Under the pieces are notes generated by a model. It worked only from the letters and a program-made list of their open reading frames with translations, had not been told where the DNA came from and searched no databases. A DNA stretch of 64,000 nucleotides from Nocardia grenadensis NBRC 108939. Lineage in GTDB: Bacteria; Actinomycetota; Actinomycetes; Mycobacteriales; Mycobacteriaceae. Every line of letters starts with the position of its first letter. The stretch's first letter is position 1. A program made the position numbers and the translations under genes. Location of the stretch: assembly GCF_001613445.1 (NCBI RefSeq), contig NZ_BDCJ01000009.1, positions 434,001-498,000 of the forward strand, given 5' to 3'. Of this stretch, positions 7,620 through 15,208 are shown piece by piece.

Positions 7620-8738
7620 GTGAGGGTTCTGGTCGCCCCGGACAAGTTCAAAGGAAGCCTTTCCGCCGCCGAGGTGGCCGACCGGCTGGCGGCGGGCTTG
7701 GCGGCGGCGGGTGTCGACACCGACAGAATGCCGCTGGCCGACGGCGGGGACGGGAGCGTCGACGCCGCAGTGGCGGCCGGGTTCACGCCGCATCCGGTAA
7801 CGGTGGCCGGCGCGGCGGGGACTCCGAGCTATGGGTGGATCGCTGTCCGTGACGGCACCGCTGTGGTAGAGGTCGCCAATACCTGCGGCCTCACCACCCT
7901 GCCGAACGGACGCCTGCTGCCATTGGACGCGAGCAGTCTCGGGATGGGGCAGGCCATCGCGCAGGCGTTGCGCTTCCGGCCGCGCCGGTTGGTCCTCGCC
8001 CTCGGTGGCAGCGCCGGCACCGACGGCGGCATGGGACTGCTCGCGGCGCTCGGCTTCACCTTCGCCGACGCGCGGGGGATACGACTGCGCGCGTGCGGAC
8101 GGAACCTGGGTCGAGTCCACACCGTCGACTCCGCACGGGCGGTAAGGCTGACCGGCATCGAGATAGTGGTCGCCGGTGATGTCACCAACCCCTTGTTCGG
8201 GCCGGACGGCGCGGCGGCGGTGTACGGGCCACAGAAAGGGGCCACCGACGCCGAGGTGCGGTTCCTCGATATCGGCCTGCGTAACCTCGCTCGCGCGTTC
8301 GCCCGCAGCGGCCACCCGGACGCGACAGCCCTCGCGGCCACGGCCGGAGCGGGCAGCGCGGGCGGAATCGGTTTCGCCGCGTTACTGCTCGGCGGCACGA
8401 TCGAGTCGGGCGCCGGGTACTTCCTCGATCTGCTCGGGTTCGATCGGCTCCGCTCCGGTGCCGACCTGGTGGTCACCGGCGAGGGCAGTATCGACGAGCA
8501 GACCGCGAACGGCAAACTACCCGCGGTACTGGCCCGCCGCGCCCGCCCCGTTCCGGTCGTTGCCGTCGCCGGCCGGAACACGCTGTCCCCGGACCGATGG
8601 GGCCCGGCGGGATTCACCACCATCTACTCCCTCGGCGACTACACCGACCGGGATACCGCCGGTGACCCCGAACTGACCCGGCACTTGCTGACCCGCATCG
8701 GCCGGGAGATCGGCCGTCTCCCGGCCCTGACGCCCTGA
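7620..8738 (+). CDS. glycerate kinase (GlxK/GarK family)
   Basis: The 372-residue enzyme phosphorylates D-glycerate with ATP. Family hallmarks are the N-terminal VLVAPDKFKGSLSA, ADGGDGS near residue 40, and the glycine-rich LALGGSAGTDGGMG near 126. The GTG start at 7620 has GAGAGGAAG at good spacing. It appears to be the last gene of the LacI-controlled transport operon. Its presence suggests that the imported compound is broken down to glycerate or tartronate semialdehyde, as in sugar-acid pathways (inference). Confidence 0.92.
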   Translation: MRVLVAPDKFKGSLSAAEVADRLAAGLAAAGVDTDRMPLADGGDGSVDAAVAAGFTPHPVTVAGAAGTPSYGWIAVRDGTAVVEVANTCGLTTLPNGRLLPLDASSLGMGQAIAQALRFRPRRLVLALGGSAGTDGGMGLLAALGFTFADARGIRLRACGRNLGRVHTVDSARAVRLTGIEIVVAGDVTNPLFGPDGAAAVYGPQKGATDAEVRFLDIGLRNLARAFARSGHPDATALAATAGAGSAGGIGFAALLLGGTIESGAGYFLDLLGFDRLRSGADLVVTGEGSIDEQTANGKLPAVLARRARPVPVVAVAGRNTLSPDRWGPAGFTTIYSLGDYTDRDTAGDPELTRHLLTRIGREIGRLPALTP

Positions 8739-8785
8739 ACAGGCCCACCCCGGCCCGCCGGTGAGAGGCCGCCCCGGCCCATCGT

Positions 8786-8917
8786 CGGCTGGATGTCGAC
8801 AATGCCGAACCGCTGCCCGACGCCGCCTGGTACTACCCCGAACCCAAGGCAAAAGCAGCCGAGATCGAGAACTACGTCGCCTTCTACAAGAATCAGGTCG
8901 AGATCCTCGACGACTGA
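8786..8917 (+). pseudogene. C-terminal remnant of a DUF427 protein
   Basis: About 43 codons ending in TGA at 8915 read LDVDNAEPLPDAAWYYPEPK and end AAEIENYVAFYKNQVEILDD. This matches the C-terminal end of DUF427 proteins (WYYP then NYVAF). The N-terminal half is missing: the frame closes just upstream and the space before it is the intact glycerate kinase. It is most likely a decayed fragment. Confidence 0.7.
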
Positions 8918-9238
8918 CCGCCGGTACCCTTCGCCGGGCGACCTCGGTGCCGTAGTCCTCGGCAGGACGGCCCGAGCCCGGCGGGGAGAACGCAGCCGGG
9001 TGAGCGGTCGACCAGCAGCGGGAACGGACCTGTCGCCCCATCGGGGTCGGCGTGACCGGAAGGAAAGTCCCGCCGTCATCGGCCCCACCTCTGCCGGTGC
9101 CGGATATAGAGCCGGGCCCGATCCGAGCCGCGTCCGCACGGGTCCTTCAGAGGAGACTCGTGGACGCCGGCCGATGACGAGCCACGGGTGCACAAGCGGC
9201 GTGGTCGGGTCGTGATTTTCCGGCGGGTACCCCGCTCG
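8918..9238. other. no gene recognised
   Basis: About 320 bp separate the DUF427 remnant and the patatin gene. Both strands were read; no start with a ribosome binding site, family motif or strong hairpin was seen. Confidence 0.5.
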
Positions 9239-10237
9239 CTATTCGGTGACGGCGTGTGACAGACCAGCGGTTCGCTGCCGATCGGCCGTGGAGACTGCTT
9301 CCGGTGGTCCGAGAACGTGCGCGTCGACGACGTGCCGGAGTTGCTCTTCGGTCCGGGTCCGGATCCAGGTGGTGGCGATGTCGTACCCGGTGTCGAACAG
9401 CTCCTCGGAGGTCTGGGCCGGCGCACTGAGCGCTGCCCCATAGCGCCGGTGGGCGAAGATGGTCGACTCGCGCAGGGTCCGGTCGCGGAATGGTCGCGGG
9501 CGGTGCGCGATGGAGGGCAGTGACGGGTGGAGCAGCGGGAAAATCAATCCGCCCCGGCTGTCGTGGGGTTCCGGTCCGTAGAGATCCAGCACGAGGGCGG
9601 GGTTCCCGGCGAAGATATCGCGGGGGACGCGGTATTGGCAGCCGCCGTCGAAGACGTCGTCGAGTCCGGCGGCGGCGGGCAGGGCCCCGGGTATCCGGGT
9701 GGCGGCGACGATTGCGTCGGCAACGGGCAGATCGGCCAGGCCCAGCTTCGGCAGGTCCCGGGGCAGCAGCAGGGTGCCGTGACCGGCCGCGTAGACCGGG
9801 ATCAGCAGCGACGAGGCCACACGGTGTGGTTCGGATCCCGGGGGCCCGAGGGCGAAGTCGGCGAAGGTGCGGTCTCCGGCGAATGCGTGGGCGAGTTCGC
9901 GAATCCGTGCGTGCGGATAGAGGGCGCGCTGTGTCATCAAGCCACGCAGGCTTCTGGTGCCGAGGATTTCGTGCTCGGGGTGATCGATCGCGAGCATCCG
10001 GGCGCGGTCACGTGTCATGCCCAGCGCTGTCGCGGTTGCCGCGAGCGCACCGCCACTGACGCCCACCACGACCGGCTGCAGAGCCGGCGCGGTGGGCCCG
10101 AGGTACTGGGCGCGCCGGGCGGTGAGTGCATCCACCGACCCGATGCTCATTCCCACCATCAAGGCGAGGCTGCGGCCGGCGACCCCGGCGAGAATACGGA
10201 CAATCGGACGTTCCGCTGTGGACGATTGATCTGTCAC
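9239..10237 (-). CDS. patatin-like phospholipase family protein
   Basis: The 332-residue protein shows the patatin Ser-Asp dyad: nucleophile elbow GVSGG in VVVGVSGGALAATA near residue 50, and DGG in DVFDGGCQYRVPRD near residue 200. Such enzymes are lipid acyl hydrolases or phospholipases. The GTG start at 10237 overlaps the stop of the preceding desaturase remnant as GTGA, so translation was coupled to it. An N-terminal hydrophobic stretch (LAGVAGRSLALMVGMSIG) could be membrane-associating. The physiological lipid is unknown. Confidence 0.83.
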   Translation of the reverse strand: MTDQSSTAERPIVRILAGVAGRSLALMVGMSIGSVDALTARRAQYLGPTAPALQPVVVGVSGGALAATATALGMTRDRARMLAIDHPEHEILGTRSLRGLMTQRALYPHARIRELAHAFAGDRTFADFALGPPGSEPHRVASSLLIPVYAAGHGTLLLPRDLPKLGLADLPVADAIVAATRIPGALPAAAGLDDVFDGGCQYRVPRDIFAGNPALVLDLYGPEPHDSRGGLIFPLLHPSLPSIAHRPRPFRDRTLRESTIFAHRRYGAALSAPAQTSEELFDTGYDIATTWIRTRTEEQLRHVVDAHVLGPPEAVSTADRQRTAGLSHAVTE

Positions 10238-10845
10238 CGTTGTCCTCGCTCGCCCGTGAATGCCGCGATCCAGCGCTGGAGTCCGCGGCCGGAGCCGGAG
10301 GCATTCCCTTGTTCCGAGGCCGTCGCGGCCAACGCGGTGCGGAGCCCGCGCCGTGCACCGGTGCTCTGAATCGGACGCCAGGGCTCGTCCCGGGTCATCC
10401 GCAGCACCACGAAGCCGAGATCGGCGTCCATGCCGTAGACATTGGTATAGGTGTGGTGGATATGGTTGTGTGCGCGTTTCCAATGGCTGGACGGGCCGGC
10501 GAAATCCCGTTCCCAACAAGCGGAATGGATCTCCGGGTCGTTCATCCAGTCCCACTGCCCGTGGCTGATGTTGTGTCCGGCCTCCATCATCTCGATGATC
10601 TTGGACCCCGCCAACATCGCAGTCCCGGCAAGCCGCGCGCCCCGATACCGGCCGCCGCACAACAGAATCAGGCGGGCCGCCGTTTCGAGGCCGCGTTGAA
10701 ATATGATGACCCGCCGAATGTAGGCCGCATCTCGTGGTCCGCGCGCCTTCTCGATATCGGTGCGGATCCGATCCAATTCGTGGCCGAGCGAATCGATATC
10801 CTCGGCGGTGAGGTGTGCGAATGCTTGTATATCCCTGATCGCCAT
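10234..10845 (-). pseudogene. 3'-truncated acyl-CoA (DesA3-like) fatty acid desaturase
   Basis: The 203-codon frame starts like mycobacterial DesA3-type desaturases (FAHLTAEDIDSLGHELDRIR, DAAYIRRVI). It contains His box 1 in GHNISHGQWDWMNDPEIHS and His box 2 in HNHIHHTYTN. After DEPWRPI near residue 158 the homology stops. The remaining about 45 codons are unrelated, and the third His box and the second membrane region are absent, so an active di-iron site cannot form. Family members are roughly twice as long. The ATG at 10845 matches the family start. The gene was probably cut by a deletion that joined it to the patatin gene. Confidence 0.8.
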
Positions 10846-10853
10846 CGATCTTG

Positions 10854-11000
10854 CTACCGCGCTCCTCGAATGCGGCCGGCGATTCCGGCCCGGATGGCCG
10901 GGTGCGACTGATCGGCGGGCCCGGCCCCGGTGCGGGATTTTTCTGCCGTGTCGGCCGGTGTTGCCGCCGTCCCCGGAACCGTAGTCGATTCGAGCTTCAC
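10854..11000 (-). CDS. possible 48-aa peptide upstream of the desaturase remnant
   Basis: A GTG at 11000 has a strong ribosome binding site (GGAGGAG, six bases upstream) and opens a 48-codon frame beginning VKLESTTVPGTAATPADT and ending GAR. It stops 8 bp before the desaturase start. No family is recognised. It is alanine- and threonine-rich with no hydrophobic segment. It could be a leader peptide or an eroded N-terminus of a once longer desaturase. Confidence 0.35.
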   Translation of the reverse strand: MKLESTTVPGTAATPADTAEKSRTGAGPADQSHPAIRAGIAGRIRGAR

Positions 11001-11653
11001 GTCTATCTCCTCCACAAAACTCCGGCAAATATTCTTGAAGTGCGCATGATTGAGCAGATGTGGAACACCGCTGGTTCTCGAGCTGTCGAGATCTTTCTCC
11101 GACAGCATTCGGCCGGGTCGCCGGCCCGGCCGCGGCGGCCACGAGGCACGCGAATTGCCATGGCCGCGAACGATATCGCCCGAATTCTCGCTTCGGGCGG
11201 GCGTCGTCGCCGATTCCGGGAATTCGTTCGCATGTGCACACCGGGCTGGTCGACATGTCGCGATCACGCAGTGCGGTACGATCGTCTATCTTGCCGCGAG
11301 TATCGGCCTACTCTGATCGCGCAATTCCCTTTCCGTCCGCGTCGTACAACGTTTCGTTGTAGACCCGGACGACTCTACTGAAGCAGTTTATCGAGAACAA
11401 CGAATTCGCCTCGTCAATCGAAAAGTTTGTCAGACGTGCACATTCGATGGAGCGTCTTTGTCCCCGCCGCACAACGCACTCGACCGCCGCTGCCCTCGTG
11501 TGCGTTCGCCGGCGGTCTCCCCGCCGGTAACGAGGCTGGTCTGCCCCGATTCGAGAGACGGTACCGGTCTTGTCCATCCCGAGCTGTCGAGGATCGGCGC
11601 GAAGCGCGCCACCCGGTGCGGTGGGGTGGTCCTGCCACCCGACCCGGTGACCG
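11001..11653. other. AT-richer intergenic region, no gene recognised
   Basis: About 650 bp without a convincing gene. The segment 11280-11430 is noticeably less GC-rich than its surroundings. The open frames that cross it have no family resemblance. It must contain the promoter of the desaturase/patatin pair. Confidence 0.4.
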
Positions 11654-12964
11654 TCAGGACGGCGGACGCAGCACACTCCGTCCCAGGAAGCGGCAGATCC
11701 TCAGCGCCAGTGCGATATCCAGCTTCTCGTGACCCGCTCCACTGATCCGGGTGGCGTCGACTGCCTTCGTGATGCGGTATTTGACGGTGTTGCGGTGCAG
11801 GGTCATCTGCTGCGCGGTATGCACGTGGCTTTCGCCGGTTTCGTAGAAGGTGCGGAGAGTGTCTCGTAATGTTGCTGCCTGTTCGGTGTCGTCGGCGAGC
11901 GTTCCGAGTACCTCGCGCACCCACGCCCGGGTCGCGTCGAGGTCTTTGGCCAGCAGCGACACCACCGCGACGCCGGGGTCACCGAACCCGATCGTCCGGC
12001 AGCCGGGCGGTATCCCCGGCAGAGTGGCGACGAAATAGGCGGCGGCGGCTTGTTGATGGGAGCGGCGGAAACCGTCGTGTCCCCGTCCGGGCAGTCCGAC
12101 TGCGAGCCGAACCTGCGCGGGAAGATCGGCCTCCGACCGGAACCCGTCGGCGTCGACGGCGGGCTGTCGGTCGAACGGGAACCACGCCCATACCGTCCGC
12201 CGGTCGATGGCTGTCACCAGTGGCGGGCCATCGGCCTGTATCGCGTGAGTGATGGCCCGGCTGCCGGAAGCCAGCAGAGCCGTGGCGACCTCGTCGCTGC
12301 CCGTGGACCACAGAATCACCGCCAGATGTGCCCGGTCGAGACCGTAACCGGTCTCTGCCTCGAACCCTGCCGGATCCGGTGTCCGTGTCGACAGCAGCGT
12401 GTGCACCATGGAGGAGTGCACAGTTCCGCGGGCCTCGACCCACCGCATGCGTTCGGTCTCGTAGGCCGCGGAGACGTACTCGATGATCCAGTCGGTGTAG
12501 GCGTAGACACTCTCGGTGAGGCGTTGGAGAACGGCAAGTCCCAGGGCTGTCGGCAGGCTCCGCTGCGCGACCTCGTCGTAGCAGATACGCATCATGGTGT
12601 TCTGGCCCATGTGGTAGGCCCGCACCAGGAAGTTGGACGGGATATCGCGTTGCGCCATCCGCCGCGCGTATTCGACGGCTGCCATGGGCGGTTGCAGGTG
12701 ATCTACGGGGATATTGTTGGCCAGGATCTCGACCATGGTGGTCACATTGGCCTGGATGCTGGCGGTCCGCAGGTCCGAAAGCCGCGGATCGGCCCGGGTG
12801 TAGTCGATCGTGTGGAGTATCCGCCGGGTCATTCCCGCGGCGATCTCCGGTTCCCGAGTGCGCAGTCCCGCCCCGATCTCGAGAACGATAGCGGCTATGC
12901 GGGCCGGCGTCGGCTCCGACGGCGGCCCGGGCCGGTGCCGCGGTGGGTGTGCAGAAGCGGTCAT
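11654..12964 (-). CDS. PucR-type helix-turn-helix regulator
   Basis: The 436-residue protein has the PucR/CdaR layout. A long sensory region contains IPSNFLVRAYHMGQNTMM near residue 110, and a C-terminal PucR helix-turn-helix reads HTAQQMTLHRNTVKYRITKA near residue 395. The ATG at 12964 was chosen (MTASAHPP, with GAAAGA upstream); an in-frame ATG at 12994 has no ribosome binding site. It is divergent from the ceramidase gene at 13181 with about 215 bp between, so control of that gene is the simplest hypothesis. Confidence 0.88.
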   Translation of the reverse strand: MTASAHPPRHRPGPPSEPTPARIAAIVLEIGAGLRTREPEIAAGMTRRILHTIDYTRADPRLSDLRTASIQANVTTMVEILANNIPVDHLQPPMAAVEYARRMAQRDIPSNFLVRAYHMGQNTMMRICYDEVAQRSLPTALGLAVLQRLTESVYAYTDWIIEYVSAAYETERMRWVEARGTVHSSMVHTLLSTRTPDPAGFEAETGYGLDRAHLAVILWSTGSDEVATALLASGSRAITHAIQADGPPLVTAIDRRTVWAWFPFDRQPAVDADGFRSEADLPAQVRLAVGLPGRGHDGFRRSHQQAAAAYFVATLPGIPPGCRTIGFGDPGVAVVSLLAKDLDATRAWVREVLGTLADDTEQAATLRDTLRTFYETGESHVHTAQQMTLHRNTVKYRITKAVDATRISGAGHEKLDIALALRICRFLGRSVLRPPS

Positions 12965-13180
12965 CGTGCGTGGTCTTTCACGGGAGAGGCGCATGAACGG
13001 GTCGATGGTGCCGGGAACCGTAGCGTATGTGCTCATGGTCGCCCGGTGGCTTCCCGATGCCGGTGACCGCGAAACCGTCGATCGCGCAATGCGAAACCCG
13101 ACTTCGTCCTTGCTAGTTTGTCTGTGTAACCGAACCCGAACCGCTGCGGCGGGCCGAATCCAAAAGGACAGAAGAGGTCG

Positions 13181-15139
13181 ATGCCGGAAACGAACTATGC
13201 GACCGACCGCCATCTGGTCGGGCGCGCCATTGCCGACATCACCGGAGAACCGGCCGAGGTCGGCATGCTCGGCTACGGCAAGGCCGATCAGAAGACCGCC
13301 GGGATACATCTCCGGCTGCGCTCCCGTGCCTTCGTCTTCGTCGACCCGCTCGTCGATCGGCGGGTGCTGCTGGTCGTGAACGATCTGCCGTTGATCTTCT
13401 CCAGCATCACCCAGGAGGTGCTGCGCCGGCTGGCCCAGCGCTTCGGTGACACCTACACCCACTCCAATGTGATGCTCACGGCGACCCACACCCACTGCGG
13501 GCCCGGTGGCTATTCGCACCACCGGTTGTACAACGGCTCGGGCGGGTTCCGCCCCGAAACCTTCGCGGCGATCGTCGACGGCATCATCGAGGCGGTCGAA
13601 CGGGCACACGAGGATCTCGCCCCGGCCACCCTGCGTCTGGCGCACGGCGAGTTGCGCGCGGCCAGCGTCAATCGCTCACGTGCGGCATTCGACCGGAACC
13701 CGCAGGAGGACAGGGATTTCTTTCCCGACGCCGTCGATCCGCAGACGACGCTGCTGCGCATCGATCGCGAGGGCGAACCGGTCGGCGCCATCAACTGGTT
13801 CGCGACGCACGGCACCTCGATGTCCAGCCGGAACACACTGATCAGCGGGGACAACAAGGGCTACGCGGCCTATCACTGGGAGCGCGTGGTCGAAGGCGTG
13901 AACTATCTGGTGGACCCGGATCCCGACTTCGTCGCCGCCTTCGCGCAGACCAACGCGGGGGATATGTCGCCGAATCCGGACGGTAGGCCCGATAACGCCG
14001 GCGACGAGTTCGACAACGCTCGGGTGGTCGGCCTGCGCCAGTACGAGGCCGCGGCGAAACTCGCCGCGGGGTACGTGCCGCGAATGGCCGGCAGCATCGA
14101 CCACCGTGTGGTGCACGTCGATCTGTCCGCCGTGACCGTCTCCCCGGAATTCACCGGCGATGAGCGCGAGCATCGCACCGGACGACCCGCCGGGGGTGCG
14201 GCCGCCTTCGCCGGCGCGGGGTACGACGGACCCACCCACTGGAAGACCTTCCGCGAAGGACGTAACCCCGGCTGGGATCTGCTGTCGCGGTTGGCGTACC
14301 GGTTCGCGCCGGCGCTGCGGGATGCGCAGGCGCCCAAGGCGATCGTTGCGCCGGGCGGCTTGCTCAATCGGTTCGGGCCCTACGTGCAGGAGATCGTTCC
14401 GGTCCAACTCCTCCAGCTCGGCGAGCTGTATCTGCTCGGTATTCCCGGCGAGGTGACGATTGTCGCCGGGCTGCGGTTGCGGCGCACGGTGGCGGCCGTC
14501 CTCGGCGTAGAGCCGGCCGATGTGCTGGTCGCCGGATACAGCAACGCCTATATCCATTACGTCACCACCCCCGAGGAGTACGACGCCCAGCACTACGAGG
14601 GCGCGAGCACCTTGTTCGGCCGCTGGGAATTGCCGGCCCTGCAACAGATCGCGGCGCAGCTGGCGACCGCGATGCGCGACGGCAGCCCGGTCCCCGCCGG
14701 CACCGGGGCGCCCGATCTGTCGGAAGTGCAGCGTCGCGCGAAAGCGTTCTCGTCGCCGGACTTTCCGCCGGTGGGACATGACTTCGGGGATGTGCTCAGC
14801 GAGCCCGAGCCGGCCTATCGCGCAGGGGAGCGGGTGAGTGTCGAATTCGCCGGCGCGTACCCCAATCACGACCTACACCGCGGCAGTACCTATCTCATGG
14901 TGCAGCGGCGCGACGGGGAGCGGTGGCGGACGATCGCCGACGACGGGGACTGGTCGACCACCTTCGGCTGGTCACGTGGCGCCGCCTCGAGCTCACGGGT
15001 CACCATCACATGGGACAGCCCCGCCGATGCGACGCCCGGCAGCTATCGCATCCGGTACTTCGGCGACGCCGTGAAACCGGGCAGCGACCGCGTGCCGATC
15101 AGCGGTACCTCGCCCGAGTTCCGGATCCACGACGAGTAG
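13181..15139 (+). CDS. neutral/alkaline ceramidase family amidase
   Basis: This 652-residue protein matches neutral (alkaline) ceramidases, zinc amidases that split ceramide into sphingosine and fatty acid. It shows the zinc-site motif TATHTHCGPGG near residue 100 and the active-site serine motif NAGDMSPNPDG near residue 257, and ends in a beta-rich C-terminal domain with YRIRYFGDA. The start ATG follows AGAAGAGG. There is no obvious signal peptide, unlike many secreted ceramidases, so it may act in the cytoplasm or on host-derived lipids after uptake (inference). Free-living actinomycetes make little ceramide, so a host-lipid or N-acyl-amide substrate is plausible. Confidence 0.88.
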   Translation: MPETNYATDRHLVGRAIADITGEPAEVGMLGYGKADQKTAGIHLRLRSRAFVFVDPLVDRRVLLVVNDLPLIFSSITQEVLRRLAQRFGDTYTHSNVMLTATHTHCGPGGYSHHRLYNGSGGFRPETFAAIVDGIIEAVERAHEDLAPATLRLAHGELRAASVNRSRAAFDRNPQEDRDFFPDAVDPQTTLLRIDREGEPVGAINWFATHGTSMSSRNTLISGDNKGYAAYHWERVVEGVNYLVDPDPDFVAAFAQTNAGDMSPNPDGRPDNAGDEFDNARVVGLRQYEAAAKLAAGYVPRMAGSIDHRVVHVDLSAVTVSPEFTGDEREHRTGRPAGGAAAFAGAGYDGPTHWKTFREGRNPGWDLLSRLAYRFAPALRDAQAPKAIVAPGGLLNRFGPYVQEIVPVQLLQLGELYLLGIPGEVTIVAGLRLRRTVAAVLGVEPADVLVAGYSNAYIHYVTTPEEYDAQHYEGASTLFGRWELPALQQIAAQLATAMRDGSPVPAGTGAPDLSEVQRRAKAFSSPDFPPVGHDFGDVLSEPEPAYRAGERVSVEFAGAYPNHDLHRGSTYLMVQRRDGERWRTIADDGDWSTTFGWSRGAASSSRVTITWDSPADATPGSYRIRYFGDAVKPGSDRVPISGTSPEFRIHDE

Positions 15140-15181
15140 TCGGGCGAATGACCGCAGCGGATCCGCGGTAGCGGCAGCGCA

Positions 15182-15208
15182 CCGTGCCGGTGAGTACCGC
15201 GGGCACGG
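15182..15208. terminator. hairpin between convergent ceramidase and reductase genes
   Basis: Perfect 7-bp arms CCGTGCC and GGCACGG enclose a 13-base loop, sitting between two convergent stop codons. It could serve as a bidirectional terminator. Confidence 0.45.

Noticed and set aside
6735..8315. 526-codon minus-strand frame across the ABC ATPase and glycerate kinase
   Set aside because: It is antisense to two intact genes that have ribosome binding sites and all catalytic motifs.
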